From SIG607 sp045537575 (lineage in GTDB: Bacteria; Bacillota; Clostridia; Oscillospirales; Acutalibacteraceae), in NCBI GenBank assembly GCA_045537575.1, contig JAZSPU010000006.1, positions 1 to 64,000 of the forward strand: a DNA stretch of 64,000 nucleotides, read 5' to 3'. This document shows, in pieces, positions 50,435-60,364 of the stretch (position 1 is the first letter of the stretch; each line of letters opens with the position of its first letter). The notes beneath the pieces are model-generated. The model ran no database searches. It was not told the DNA's origin and was given only the letters and a program-made list of their open reading frames with translations. Both the position numbers and the translations under genes were made by a program.

Positions 50435-52801
50435 TTACATTATACTTTCTGCATAGCGGACACCCTCTAGGGCATCCTTAGCATATTTATCTGCGCCGAT
50501 ACTATCGGCATACTCCTGAGTCAGCACCGCGCCTCCCACCATAACGACACAGTCGTTAACCTTTTGGTGAATAAGCTTTACGGTTTCTTCCATAAAGGGT
50601 ACGGTGGTGGTCATAAGGGCACTGAGTCCCACAATTTTTGCCTTATGCTCTATAACCGCCTCTAAAACCCTTTCGGGAGCAACGTCCTTGCCTAAATCTA
50701 TTACGTTAAAACCATAGTTTTCCAGAAGCAATTTTAAAATATTTTTGCCTATATCGTGAATGTCTCCCTTAACCGTAGCAATAACAATTTTGCCCTTTTT
50801 AGCGGTATTTTCGCCCGAAAAGGCAGTCTTTATTACCTCGAAAGCCGATTTTGCGGCTTCGGCGCTTATTAAAAGAGAAGGCAGATATGCTCGTTTTTCT
50901 TCGTAAGCCTTACCTACGTCGTTAAGGGCAGGAATAATTTTCAGATTTACTATATCAAGAGGCTTTTCAGTCTTTAAAAGCTCTTTTGTGATTTCCTTCG
51001 CTTTATCCTTAAAGCCCTTTATAATTGCAGTTTCAAGGGTTAACTGTTCGGTTTTTATATTAGATTTTGTTTCAACTATATCACCGCAGTTTTTAATATA
51101 ATCCGAGCAGTTTTCGTCCTTTCCTTTAAGCACCCTTACAGCATAGTAGGTATTCATCATCACTTCAGAAAAAGGATTCATTATTGCCGCGCTTAGTCCG
51201 TTTTCAAGGGCTAAAGCGAAAAAGGCGCTGTTTATTATATCGCGGTTAGGCAGTCCGAAGGAAACGTTAGAAACACCAAGACTTGTATGACAGCCGAGTT
51301 TTTCCTTTATTATTTTTAATGCCTTTAAGGTATGAACAGCCGCATCATTTTCCGCGCTTACGGTAAGGGCAAGGGTATCGAAAACTATATCCGATTTATC
51401 AATGCCGTATTTTTTTGCTTCACCCAGTATTTTTTCGGCAATTTTCACCCTTTCATCAGCAGTTTTCGGTATGCCGTTTTCGTCAAGAGTAAGGGCAATA
51501 ACCGTTCCGCCGTATTTTTTCACAAGGGGGAACACCGCTTTCATACTTTCTTCTTTTCCGTTAACGGAATTTATAAGGGGCTTTCCGTTATAAATTCTAA
51601 GAGCCGACTCTAAGGCGAGGATATTTGACGTATCAATCTGCAAAGGAAGGTCGGTTACAGCCTGAAGCTCTTTAATAGCCTCGGTGAGCATTTTTTCTTC
51701 GTCAATTTCGGGAAGTCCCACGTTAACGTCAAGAATATGCGCTCCCTTTTCCTGCTGAGTTACACCCTCATTTAAAATATAGTCCATATCTCCGCTTTTA
51801 AGGGCTTCCTTAAAACGCTTTTTACCCGTAGGGTTAATTCTCTCGCCTATAAGCAAGGGTTCATTGCCGAAAAATACCACATTCGTGTATGACGTCACGG
51901 CAGTATAATCCTTTTTCTCAATAGGTAAAGGTTTTTTATCCTTAATCTTTTCCTTTAATTTGCCTATGTATTCGGGAGTTGTTCCGCAACAGCCTCCGAC
52001 TCCACGCACACCTTTATCAATAAGGGCGGCTGTCTCTTCGGCAAATTCTTGGCTTGTAACGCTGAAAACAGTTTCTCCGTCTTTAACTGTGGGAAGTCCC
52101 GCATTAGGCTGAAAAACAACCGGTACAGTAGAATATTTTAAAAGCTCTTTAACAACACCGTAAAGCTCTTTGGGACCTAAAGAACAGTTTGCGCCCAGCA
52201 TATCAACACCCAGAGAGGAAAGAAGCACAGCCATAGTCTCGGCGGTTGCTCCGGTCATCAGCTTTGAGTCTTCGCCGTAAGCATTGGTAACAACTATAGG
52301 CAGATTGCTGTTTTCCTTAGCCGCCAGAACCGCCGCTTTGGTCTCATAGGAATCATTCATAGTTTCGATTATAATAAGGTCGGCACCATATTTTTCGCCA
52401 AGCCTTACGGTTTTAGCAAATATTTCAACAGCATCGTTAAAATCAAGGTCGCCCAGCGGTTTTAAAAGCCTTCCCAACGGGCCTATATCAATGGCAACAA
52501 ATTTTTCCTGTTTATAAGAACTTATTTTTGCGGCTTTTTTTGCGTTTTCTATGGCATTTTTTATAATTTCTTCGAGTTCATAATTATCAAATTTAAGACA
52601 GTTTGCGCCAAAGGTATTGGCGGTAACAACATTACTGCCTGCATTAAAATATGAAGTGTGTATTTTTATTATCTCATCTTTATGGGTAATATTCCAGCTT
52701 TCAGGCAATTCTCCTGCTTTTAGTCCCATCTTTTGTAAAAGAGTACCCATTCCGCCGTCAAACAGCACTATATTATCCTTAATAAATTCTCTGAAATTCA
52801 T
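50435..52801 (-). CDS. metH: Cobalamin-dependent methionine synthase, without reactivation domain
   Basis: 788 residues. Order: homocysteine-binding barrel (DGGMGTLLQ near 15-23; Zn ligands in GANCSLG and GGCCGTT), methyltetrahydrofolate pterin barrel (LIGERINPTGKKRFKEAL; SNVSFGLPNRD), cobalamin cap and Rossmann domain with DIHDIGKN (His ligand of cobalt) and VGLSALMTTT. The C-terminal AdoMet reactivation domain of the ~1200-residue enzyme is absent and is encoded by the gene just upstream. Methylates homocysteine to methionine. Confidence 0.96.
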   Translation of the reverse strand: MNFREFIKDNIVLFDGGMGTLLQKMGLKAGELPESWNITHKDEIIKIHTSYFNAGSNVVTANTFGANCLKFDNYELEEIIKNAIENAKKAAKISSYKQEKFVAIDIGPLGRLLKPLGDLDFNDAVEIFAKTVRLGEKYGADLIIIETMNDSYETKAAVLAAKENSNLPIVVTNAYGEDSKLMTGATAETMAVLLSSLGVDMLGANCSLGPKELYGVVKELLKYSTVPVVFQPNAGLPTVKDGETVFSVTSQEFAEETAALIDKGVRGVGGCCGTTPEYIGKLKEKIKDKKPLPIEKKDYTAVTSYTNVVFFGNEPLLIGERINPTGKKRFKEALKSGDMDYILNEGVTQQEKGAHILDVNVGLPEIDEEKMLTEAIKELQAVTDLPLQIDTSNILALESALRIYNGKPLINSVNGKEESMKAVFPLVKKYGGTVIALTLDENGIPKTADERVKIAEKILGEAKKYGIDKSDIVFDTLALTVSAENDAAVHTLKALKIIKEKLGCHTSLGVSNVSFGLPNRDIINSAFFALALENGLSAAIMNPFSEVMMNTYYAVRVLKGKDENCSDYIKNCGDIVETKSNIKTEQLTLETAIIKGFKDKAKEITKELLKTEKPLDIVNLKIIPALNDVGKAYEEKRAYLPSLLISAEAAKSAFEVIKTAFSGENTAKKGKIVIATVKGDIHDIGKNILKLLLENYGFNVIDLGKDVAPERVLEAVIEHKAKIVGLSALMTTTVPFMEETVKLIHQKVNDCVVMVGGAVLTQEYADSIGADKYAKDALEGVRYAESIM

Positions 52802-52802
52802 A

Positions 52803-53378
52803 CTACACTATCCCCATAAACGCTGTCACCGATTTAAAGGGCGACATCATTTGACTTTCGTTTAAAGTAAGACCTATATTTTTAGCAGGATTTAAAAGGG
52901 AGAAAATTTCTTTTTGAGTTTCTATATTTAAATCCCCATATCCCGCGCTGAAGCGGGGTTTTGTTTTAAAATTAAGGCTTTTTGTAAATTCATCACACAG
53001 CGCTTCAATACGTTCAGCGGCATATGCATCAATCAAAAGCGCCTTTGAGGGTGCAATACGGCTGTATTTATTTATTAGTCGGTCAACTCCCACACCAAGA
53101 GTTGCGGCAAAAACCACCGCCTCTTTACAGCCCGAAAGATTTTTGCTTAAGTCTCGGCTATATATCGAAAAGCAGGGAAATCTACATTCGTTTCCCTTTA
53201 TTTCAAGAGGTAATACCGTATAGCAGACCTTATATTCTATTTGGCTATCGGTTAAACTAATGGCTTCTTCTAAAAGGGATAATATTTCCTCATTAAGCTC
53301 GGGTGATTTTGCATATCTTAGTATCTCTTTTTTATTGACAAAAGGCGCTTTAAAGGTTTTTACGGTTATTTCGCGCAT
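52803..53378 (-). CDS. Stand-alone MetH reactivation (AdoMet-binding) domain
   Basis: 191 residues matching the methionine synthase activation domain: ARFSAGYGDLNIETQKEIFSLL corresponds to the AdoMet-binding RxRPGY region, and IGLTLNESQMMSPFKSVTAFMGI to its end. It should reductively remethylate cob(II)alamin formed by MetH. One base separates it from metH and it overlaps metF by 13 bases, which supports this assignment. Confidence 0.85.
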   Translation of the reverse strand: MREITVKTFKAPFVNKKEILRYAKSPELNEEILSLLEEAISLTDSQIEYKVCYTVLPLEIKGNECRFPCFSIYSRDLSKNLSGCKEAVVFAATLGVGVDRLINKYSRIAPSKALLIDAYAAERIEALCDEFTKSLNFKTKPRFSAGYGDLNIETQKEIFSLLNPAKNIGLTLNESQMMSPFKSVTAFMGIV

Positions 53379-54250
53379 AACTTTAATATTTCGCTCAGAT
53401 TACTCTGAATACTCTTTGCAACCATAGGCTTATTCATAGAATAAACATGCACCGCATTTATACCGTTTGCATATAAATCAATTATCTGGTCGGTGGCATA
53501 GGCAATACCTGCCTGCATCATCGCTTTAGGATTTTCACCAAATTTATCAACCAGACTAATAAATCTTCGAGGAACAAAGGAACCCGAAAGCTTTATGGCT
53601 CGTTGGAGTTGATTTGCCGCTGTTATGGGCATAATTCCTGCCACTATCGGTACGGTAATTCCCGCTTCCCTTATTTTATAAAGAAAATTATAAAAAAGAT
53701 TATTATCAAAAAACATCTGGGTAGTCAAAAAGTCACAGCCTGCGTCAACCTTTTCTTTAAGATGCTTAATATCTTCCCTTTGGTTAATGCTTTCGGGGTG
53801 AATTTCGGGGTAGCAGGCGCCGCCTACACAAAAATCTCCCGCTGCTTTAAGCTCTCTTACTAAATCTGCGGCATAACGGTAGTCCCAATTCCTTTTATCT
53901 TCATTTTTCATTTCTTCGGGAATATCGCCCCTAAGCGCCATAACGTTTTTAATACCCGCCGCCTTTATTTCGTTAATGCGATGACCTATAGATTCCTTGG
54001 TTGCTCCCACACAGGTAAGATGCTCAAGGGTAATAACACCGCTTTGTTTCTTTAAATTTTCCGCAATGGAAAGGGTATAACGTCCCCCCTGTCCCCCTGC
54101 GCCGTAGGTAACGCTCATAAAAGAGGGATTAAGCTTTGCAATTTCCTCTGTGGCATTTTTTACGCTTTCAAAAGCCGTCTCGGTTTTAGGCGGAAAAACC
54201 TCAAAGGAAAGAGAGGGTTTATTAGACGTAATAATATTGGTAATCTTCAT
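53366..54250 (-). CDS. metF: Methylenetetrahydrofolate reductase
   Basis: 294 residues, FAD-dependent barrel making 5-methyl-THF for MetH. Motifs: SFEVFPPKTE (catalytic Glu), MSVTYGAGGQ, LTCVGATKE, NVMALRGD, FCVGGACYPE, FLTTQMFFDN and VPIVAGIMPI. Full length. Followed at once by the MetH activation domain and metH, so one transcript makes and uses methyl-THF. Confidence 0.96.
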   Translation of the reverse strand: MKITNIITSNKPSLSFEVFPPKTETAFESVKNATEEIAKLNPSFMSVTYGAGGQGGRYTLSIAENLKKQSGVITLEHLTCVGATKESIGHRINEIKAAGIKNVMALRGDIPEEMKNEDKRNWDYRYAADLVRELKAAGDFCVGGACYPEIHPESINQREDIKHLKEKVDAGCDFLTTQMFFDNNLFYNFLYKIREAGITVPIVAGIMPITAANQLQRAIKLSGSFVPRRFISLVDKFGENPKAMMQAGIAYATDQIIDLYANGINAVHVYSMNKPMVAKSIQSNLSEILKLCAK

Positions 54251-54296
54251 ATTCTCACCCTATTTCTATGCCGCCGCATTAAACATCGGCAAATCT

Positions 54297-55670
54297 TTAT
54301 CTTTTTTCAATATCAAGATAATCTCTTCTCGGCTGAACTGCCATATAAGCGGGACGGATAATCTTTCCTGCATTTATGAGCTCTTCAAGTCTGTGAGCGC
54401 TCCAACCCACAATTCTTGCAATAGCAAAAAGAGGAGTATAAAGCTCATGGGGAAGTCCCAGCATATCGTAAACAAAGCCTGAATAAAAGTCGATATTAGC
54501 TGAAACTCCTTTATAAATCTTTCTTTCCTTTGCAATAACTTCGGGTGCAAGACGTTCAACAAGGCAGTAAAGGTTATATTCTTTGCCAAGTCCCTTTTCA
54601 TCCGAAAGGGTTTTTACGTACTGCTTTAAAATGGTGGCTCTGGGATCGCTTACCGAATAAACCGCGTGTCCCATACCGTATATAAGTCCCGAACGGTCTC
54701 CCGCTTCCTTTCTTAAAAGCTTGGTAAGATAATCGGAAATTTCCTTTTCATCCTCCCAGTTTTTAACGTTTCTCTTAATATCCTCAAACATTGTGCAAAC
54801 CTTTATATTTGCGCCGCCGTGACGGGGACCTTTAAGAGAGCCGAGAGCCGCCGCAATAGCCGAATAGGTATCGGTTCCCGAAGAGGTAACAACGTGGGTG
54901 GTAAAGGTTGAGTTATTACCGCCGCCGTGCTCTGCGTGAAGCACAAGCGCCATATCAAGAAGCTTTGCTTCAAGGGGAGTATAATTACTGTCAATGCGAA
55001 GCATATGGAGAATATTTTCCGCTGTTGATAAATGAGGCTCGGGATTATGAATAAAGAAGCTGTTATTATTTTTAATATAGTAATTATAGGAATGATAACC
55101 GTAAACGCTGAGCATTGGGAAAACCGCTATTAACTGCAGACATTGTCTTAATACGTTTTCTATAGAGGTATCATTGGGATTGCTATCATAGGAATAAAGG
55201 GTTAAGACGCTTCGTGCAAGGGAATTCATCATATCCTGTGAGGGCGCCTTCATTATAACGTCTCTTACAAAGGAGTTAGGAAGACTTCTGTAGAAATTAA
55301 GAACCCCTTTAAAATCATCTAACTCTTCATTATTTGGCAGCATACCGAAAAGAAGAAGATAGATTATTTCTTCAAAGCCAAAACGGTTATCCTTAACAAA
55401 GCCGTCAACAAGGTCTTCGATTTTATAGCCTCTGTAAAAGAGTTCACCGGGGATTAAAACCTCTTTCCCATCAATAATTTTTCGGGAATTTATTTCGGAA
55501 ACCTCGGTAAGTCCCGTAAGGACACCCTTACCGTCAAGGTCACGAAGTCCTCGCATTACCTTGTGTTTAATATACATTTCGGGCTGAATGTGACAGTCCT
55601 TTACGCAAAGATTTGCATACTTTACTATGTTATCGGTTATTTCGGAATAATTTGTTTTTTTGTTGGGCAT
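54297..55670 (-). CDS. gltA: Citrate synthase (or 2-methylcitrate synthase)
   Basis: 457 residues, longer than the ~370-residue type because of an N-terminal extension of about 60 residues. Catalytic residues are visible: His in LHAEHGGGNNS, His in GMGHAVY and Asp in SANIDFYSG, with IYGMGHAVYSVSDPRA and VQPRRDYL typical of the family. Condenses oxaloacetate and acetyl-CoA, feeding glutamate synthesis in a fermenter. Lies 46 bases upstream of metF and 14 downstream of the ABC gene. Specificity against propionyl-CoA cannot be read. Confidence 0.93.
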   Translation of the reverse strand: MPNKKTNYSEITDNIVKYANLCVKDCHIQPEMYIKHKVMRGLRDLDGKGVLTGLTEVSEINSRKIIDGKEVLIPGELFYRGYKIEDLVDGFVKDNRFGFEEIIYLLLFGMLPNNEELDDFKGVLNFYRSLPNSFVRDVIMKAPSQDMMNSLARSVLTLYSYDSNPNDTSIENVLRQCLQLIAVFPMLSVYGYHSYNYYIKNNNSFFIHNPEPHLSTAENILHMLRIDSNYTPLEAKLLDMALVLHAEHGGGNNSTFTTHVVTSSGTDTYSAIAAALGSLKGPRHGGANIKVCTMFEDIKRNVKNWEDEKEISDYLTKLLRKEAGDRSGLIYGMGHAVYSVSDPRATILKQYVKTLSDEKGLGKEYNLYCLVERLAPEVIAKERKIYKGVSANIDFYSGFVYDMLGLPHELYTPLFAIARIVGWSAHRLEELINAGKIIRPAYMAVQPRRDYLDIEKR

Positions 55671-55684
55671 TGGTGTATCCTTTC

Positions 55685-57397
55685 TTATCTTAGTTGTAAG
55701 GAATAAAGGTCTTTATATGTTCCCTCTTCCTTGAGTAGTTCTTCGTGGGTGCCTTTTTGAGTTACCCTTCCGCCGTCAATTACCGCAATGGTATCAGCGC
55801 TTCTTATGGTGGAAAGTCTGTGGGCAACAACTATTGTTGTTCTGCCCTTGCATAATTCGTCAAGTGCGTTTTGAATAAGTATTTCGGTGGTATTGTCGAG
55901 TGCGCTTGTGGCCTCATCAAGAATAAGCACCTTGGGATTTTTAAGGAATACCCTTGCTATACTTATTCTCTGCTTCTGTCCGCCCGAAAGTCTTACGCCG
56001 CGTTCGCCTATTTCGGTATCATAGCCTTTTTCAAGGGTTTTTACAAATTCGTGAATATTAGCGCGTTTTGCCGCTTCTATCATTTCTTCTTCGGTAGCAA
56101 GGAGATTACCGTACATAATATTTTCCCTTATAGTTCCCGAGAAAAGAAATACGTCCTGCTGAACAATACCGATATTGTTTCTAAGGCTTTCAAAGGTAAT
56201 ATCGTTAATATTTACTCCGTCTAAAAGGATTTCTCCCTCATCTACCCTGTAAAAATTAGGAATAAGATGGCAAATGGTGGTCTTGCCGCCGCCGGAATGA
56301 CCTACAAGGGCAAACTTTTCCCCTTCCTTTACGGTAAAGGAAATATCCCTTAGCACCTCGCCGTCCTCGGTGCCGTAGGAAAAGGTTACGTTTTTAAATT
56401 CAATTTCGCCCTTTACGTTTTCTTTTGGCTTTGCATTTTCGTTTTCCTTTTCAGGCTCTTCGCTCATAATTTCAAGGAAACGGGAGAAGCCCGAAACACC
56501 GTTCTGGTACTGCTCCATAAAGCCGATAAGCTGGGTTACGGGGTTTATAAAGATATTAACAGAGACTATAAAGGTGGAATAATCGCCGAAGTCAATTTTT
56601 CCCGCATATAAAAACAGACCGCCTGCAATTATAATAATTACGTTAAATACATCGGTAATGAAGGTGGAGGAAGAATGAAACTGCGCCATAGCCTTATAGG
56701 ATTTATGACAGGCCTTTACAAAAAGGTTATTGTTTTCCTCAAACTTTTCCATTTCCCTGTTACTTGCCGAAAAAGCCTTGGTTACTCTTATTCCCGTAAT
56801 ACTGCTTTCGGTGGCAGAGTTAATTCCCGCGGTGGTTACTCTGCGCTCCTTAAAGGCTTCCTTCATTTTTTGTCTTAATACTGCCGAAACAAAAATAAGA
56901 AAAGGCACACAGGCAAAAATTATAAGGGTTAAATAAATATTTATGGTAGCAAGATAAATAAAGGAGCCTATTACCGTAAGACTGCTTATAATAAGATTTT
57001 CGGGGCCGTGGTGGGCAAGTTCAACCACGTCAAAAAGGTCGTTGCTTATTCGGGATATTAAATCGCCCGTTTCGGTATTATCATAATAGGAAAAGGGTAA
57101 TTTTTGCAGATGATTGAACATATCGGATCTCATTTGCGCCTGCATACGAGTACCTATAAGATGACCGTAATACTGAACGAAGTATCTTAAAAAGGTGCGG
57201 ACAATATAAAGAAATAAAACAAAAAGTCCTGCAAAAATAATGGCTTTATAAAGCTTATTGGGAATAAGATCATTAAGCATTATATTGGTAACAACGGGAT
57301 ATGTAAGCCCTATAAGAGAAATAAATAATGACGCTATCATATCAAGCACAAAAAGTTTTGTATGAGGCTTATAATAACTTAAGAATTTTTTGAGCAT
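55685..57397 (-). CDS. ABC exporter, fused membrane and ATPase domains
   Basis: 570 residues. Six membrane helices in the first ~300 residues, then an ATPase: Walker A GHSGGGKTT, Q-loop VQQDVFLF, signature LSGGQKQRISIAR, Walker B VLILDEATSALD, H-loop VVAHRL. A half-transporter that works as a homodimer (lipid A/multidrug type) or with an unseen partner. GGAAGGTGA precedes the ATG. First gene of the transcript leading into citrate synthase and the methionine genes. Confidence 0.95.
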   Translation of the reverse strand: MLKKFLSYYKPHTKLFVLDMIASLFISLIGLTYPVVTNIMLNDLIPNKLYKAIIFAGLFVLFLYIVRTFLRYFVQYYGHLIGTRMQAQMRSDMFNHLQKLPFSYYDNTETGDLISRISNDLFDVVELAHHGPENLIISSLTVIGSFIYLATINIYLTLIIFACVPFLIFVSAVLRQKMKEAFKERRVTTAGINSATESSITGIRVTKAFSASNREMEKFEENNNLFVKACHKSYKAMAQFHSSSTFITDVFNVIIIIAGGLFLYAGKIDFGDYSTFIVSVNIFINPVTQLIGFMEQYQNGVSGFSRFLEIMSEEPEKENENAKPKENVKGEIEFKNVTFSYGTEDGEVLRDISFTVKEGEKFALVGHSGGGKTTICHLIPNFYRVDEGEILLDGVNINDITFESLRNNIGIVQQDVFLFSGTIRENIMYGNLLATEEEMIEAAKRANIHEFVKTLEKGYDTEIGERGVRLSGGQKQRISIARVFLKNPKVLILDEATSALDNTTEILIQNALDELCKGRTTIVVAHRLSTIRSADTIAVIDGGRVTQKGTHEELLKEEGTYKDLYSLQLR

Positions 57398-57420
57398 TAT
57401 TTTTCACCTTCCTATTTAGA

Positions 57421-57449
57421 ATTATACCATAAAAAGCCGCTTTGTTCAA
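57421..57449 (-). promoter_or_regulatory. Promoter of the ABC-gltA-metF-metH transcript
   Basis: Minus strand TTGAAC, 17 bp, TATAAT, close to the ABC start codon. The -35 box lies nine bases from that of the divergent tyrS promoter. Confidence 0.7.
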
Positions 57450-57458
57450 CAATTTCGG

Positions 57459-57487
57459 TTGACAAAAATGCTGTAATGTTATATAAT
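57459..57487 (+). promoter_or_regulatory. Consensus promoter of tyrS
   Basis: TTGACA, 17 bp, TATAAT, a perfect match. Confidence 0.85.
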
Positions 57488-57519
57488 TCTAATGATATTT
57501 AAAGGCAAAGATAAAAGAA

Positions 57520-57725
57520 AAGTAGCAAATTTACCTTTACTTAGAGAGGCTCCGTTTGGTGAAAGGGGCTGTAAAGGGCTTTTGTGAATACACTTTTTGA
57601 GCCGCTTTTGCCGAGTTATGCCCGTTACAGCATAGTGTTTTTAACACACCGAGGTATGCTTTTGCATATAAATAGAGGTGGTACCGCGAACTTTCGCCCT
57701 CTGTCAATATGACAGGGGATTTTTA
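57520..57725 (+). promoter_or_regulatory. T-box leader of tyrS, specifier UAC
   Basis: The T-box sequence AGAGGTGGTACCGCG is at 57674-57688. Stem I contains TAGAGAGGCTCCG and GTGAATACAC; the TAC at 57589-57591 in GAATACAC is the likely specifier (tyrosine). The terminator stem CCCTCTGTC/GACAGGGG with T-rich tail is at 57697-57730. Uncharged tRNA-Tyr should permit readthrough. Confidence 0.9.
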
Positions 57726-57745
57726 TTTTTTTGGAGGAAAAAATT

Positions 57746-58966
57746 ATGGGAATTTATGAAGAACTGGTTGCCCGCGGCCTTATTGCTCAGGTGACAAACG
57801 AAAGCGAAATCAGAGAAATGATAAACAGCGGAAAGGCAACCTTTTATATAGGCTTTGACTGTACCGCAGACAGCCTTACGGCAGGTCACTTTATGGCCCT
57901 TACCCTTATGAAGCTTTTACAGATGGCAGGTAACAAGCCTGTTGCTCTTATCGGCGGCGGCACTACTATGATAGGCGATCCTTCGGGCAGAACCGATATG
58001 AGAAAAATGCTCACCAAAGAGGATATTGACCACAATGCAGAGTGCTTTAAACGTCAGATGGAGCGTTTTATCGAATTTGGCGAAGGCAAAGCAAAAATGG
58101 TTAACAATGCCGATTGGCTCTTAAACCTTAATTACGTTGATTTACTTCGTGAAGTAGGCGCTTGTTTCTCAGTAAATAATATGCTCAGAGCAGAATGTTA
58201 TAAGCAGAGAATGGAAAAAGGTCTTTCATTCCTTGAATTTAACTATATGATTATGCAGAGCTATGACTTCTATCATCTCTATCAGCACTACGGCTGTAAT
58301 ATGCAGTTCGGCGGTGACGACCAATGGAGTAATATGCTTGGCGGTACCGAGCTTATAAGAAGAAAGCTTGGCAAAGATGCTCACGCTATGACCATTACCC
58401 TTCTTACCGACTCTCAAGGCAAGAAAATGGGCAAAACCGCAGGCAACGCCGTATGGCTTGATGCAAACAAGACCTCTCCTTATGAATTCTTCCAGTACTG
58501 GAGAAACGTGGCAGACTCTGACGTGCTTAAGTGTATCCGTATGCTGACCTTCTTACCCCTTGAACAGATTGACGAAATGGACAAGTGGGAAGGCAGCGAG
58601 CTTAACAAAGCTAAAGAAATTCTCGCTTACGAGCTTACCAAGCTTGTTCACGGCGAAGAGGAAGCTGAAAAGGCTTTAGCTGCTGCTAAGAATATTTTTG
58701 CAGGCGGTAAAGACTCTGCCGATATGCCTACCGTTACCCTTAGCGAAGATGATTTGGGCGAAAACGGTATCGGTATTCTTGATATTATGGTTAAAAGCGG
58801 TCTTTGCGGTTCTAAAAGCGAAGCAAGAACCCTTGTTACCCAAGGCGGCGTTAGTGTAAATGATGAAAAGCTTACAGTTCCCGCTACCTTCTACTCTGCC
58901 GAGCAGCTTAAAGCAGGTCTCCTTATTCAGAAAGGTAAAAAGAAATTTATTAAAGTAAATATCTAA
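57746..58966 (+). CDS. tyrS: Tyrosyl-tRNA synthetase
   Basis: 406 residues. Class I synthetase: the HIGH-type motif appears as TAGH in FDCTADSLTAGHFM, tyrosine-pocket YMIMQSYDFYHLY and GGDDQWSNMLGG, and KMSKS appears as KKMGKT. A C-terminal S4 domain (SKSEARTLVTQGGVSVNDEKL) binds tRNA. GGAGG sets the start; a TTG five codons earlier overlaps that signal. Controlled by the T-box upstream. Confidence 0.97.
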   Translation: MGIYEELVARGLIAQVTNESEIREMINSGKATFYIGFDCTADSLTAGHFMALTLMKLLQMAGNKPVALIGGGTTMIGDPSGRTDMRKMLTKEDIDHNAECFKRQMERFIEFGEGKAKMVNNADWLLNLNYVDLLREVGACFSVNNMLRAECYKQRMEKGLSFLEFNYMIMQSYDFYHLYQHYGCNMQFGGDDQWSNMLGGTELIRRKLGKDAHAMTITLLTDSQGKKMGKTAGNAVWLDANKTSPYEFFQYWRNVADSDVLKCIRMLTFLPLEQIDEMDKWEGSELNKAKEILAYELTKLVHGEEEAEKALAAAKNIFAGGKDSADMPTVTLSEDDLGENGIGILDIMVKSGLCGSKSEARTLVTQGGVSVNDEKLTVPATFYSAEQLKAGLLIQKGKKKFIKVNI

Positions 58967-58971
58967 AATTC

Positions 58972-59003
58972 AAAACGGGAATGTCAAACGACATTCCCGT
59001 TTT
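58972..59003. terminator. Bidirectional terminator
   Basis: 14-bp stem AAAACGGGAATGTC/GACATTCCCGTTTT with loop AAAC, between tyrS and the convergent CapA gene. Confidence 0.87.
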
Positions 59004-59006
59004 TTA

Positions 59007-60350
59007 TTACTGCATTTGACCTTCGTTAAGTCCGTTTGTTTCCTTAAAACGCACCTCGCAGCCTAGATACTGCTGACACTCGGTAAGGCCTTTTGCTACA
59101 AGGTCTTTTGTTCTTTTATAGGAATTTTTGCCTGTAGAAGAAGAAAGTCCTTTGTTATAAAAAGCGTTTTCATCGGGCAGAGCGTGAAGAATATATTCTG
59201 CGTTACTGCCGCTTCCCGTTTTTTGCACCCAAGCAGGAATAATATCAACACCGCTTAAGACCACCTTGCCGTCACTATATTTATCAAAGGTATAGTAGAA
59301 AAGCATACCGTCTTCGGTGTGTCCCGTAGGACAGTCGGTATAAAGAAGGCTTAGGCGCTGATTTGAAACAGAATTGCCCATAGAATAAAGACAAACTGTT
59401 TTTCTTTGTCCGTCAGAGGAGGTTAAAAGTTCTATAGGCTGAATAACGTGGGGATGTCCGCCTACAATTACGTCAACACCAAGGTCGCAAAGCTTTTGCG
59501 CGATTTGCTCCTGCCAATGATTTTGTTTAAGCTGATATTCGTTACCCCAGTGCATATAGAAAACTATAGCCTCGGCGCCGCTGTTTTTCATATCCTTTAT
59601 TACTCTTTCAGCTTCCACATAAAATTCATCCAGTTTTTCATAACAGAAGGAAGCAAGTAAGGGAGCAGCCTCGCTGTTAACTATTCTGCCGTTTATAGAT
59701 TTTGAGCCGCCGCCCTGATAAACGTTTTCATAGGTATAACAAGCCATACCGATTTTAATACCCTTTACGTCCTTTACTGTATAAAGAGATTCCTCCAAGG
59801 CTTCTCTTGTGCCGATAAAGGGCATATTTTTTTCCTTTAAAACCTTTGCAGTACGTTTAAGACCGTAAAGTCCCGTATCGTAGCAATGATTGTTTGAAGT
59901 AAGAAGCATATCTACCCCTGCCGCCTTTATATCGTCAATAAGGTCGTCCGGCGTATTAAAAGAAGGATATCCTTTATAGCTTCCCGATTCGGTTCCGCCA
60001 AGGGTTACTTCAAGATTTGCTATAGTAAGGTCTGCTTTATTAAAATAAGTGGAAACCTCGCGGTATAAAGGAGAAAAATCGTATCCGTCACCTTCCTTTG
60101 CCGCAGTCAGCAAGGGGGAGTGTATAAGAATATCTCCCGTATTTAAAACCGTGGCGGTGGATACAACGTAAGGCTCCTCGGGTTCGCTTGATATATTGTC
60201 CTTTTCTAAGGATAAATCCTCGCCGCCCGAACCTATAAGCTTACTGATTCCGCACCCTGCAAGAGAAATGATACAGCAAAGTACGGCTGCGCAAAGGCAT
60301 AAAAATAAATTACGTCTTAAAATTTTCTGCTTTTTTGTTAACTTCCCCAT
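59007..60350 (-). CDS. CapA-family lipoprotein (poly-gamma-glutamate/capsule type)
   Basis: 447 residues. Lipoprotein signal with lipobox SLAGC near residue 33, so anchored on the outer face. The PGA_cap metallophosphoesterase-like domain shows NTGDILIHSPL, ADLTIANLEVTLGG, GVDMLLTSNNHCYDTGLYGL and GGHPHVIQPIE with conserved Asn, His and Asp. CapA acts in polyglutamate synthesis or attachment, but no capB or capC is here; many clostridial members are of unknown role. Last gene of the envelope operon with the LTA-synthase-like gene. Confidence 0.9.
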   Translation of the reverse strand: MGKLTKKQKILRRNLFLCLCAAVLCCIISLAGCGISKLIGSGGEDLSLEKDNISSEPEEPYVVSTATVLNTGDILIHSPLLTAAKEGDGYDFSPLYREVSTYFNKADLTIANLEVTLGGTESGSYKGYPSFNTPDDLIDDIKAAGVDMLLTSNNHCYDTGLYGLKRTAKVLKEKNMPFIGTREALEESLYTVKDVKGIKIGMACYTYENVYQGGGSKSINGRIVNSEAAPLLASFCYEKLDEFYVEAERVIKDMKNSGAEAIVFYMHWGNEYQLKQNHWQEQIAQKLCDLGVDVIVGGHPHVIQPIELLTSSDGQRKTVCLYSMGNSVSNQRLSLLYTDCPTGHTEDGMLFYYTFDKYSDGKVVLSGVDIIPAWVQKTGSGSNAEYILHALPDENAFYNKGLSSSTGKNSYKRTKDLVAKGLTECQQYLGCEVRFKETNGLNEGQMQ

Positions 60351-60364
60351 TATTTTTTCCCCTA

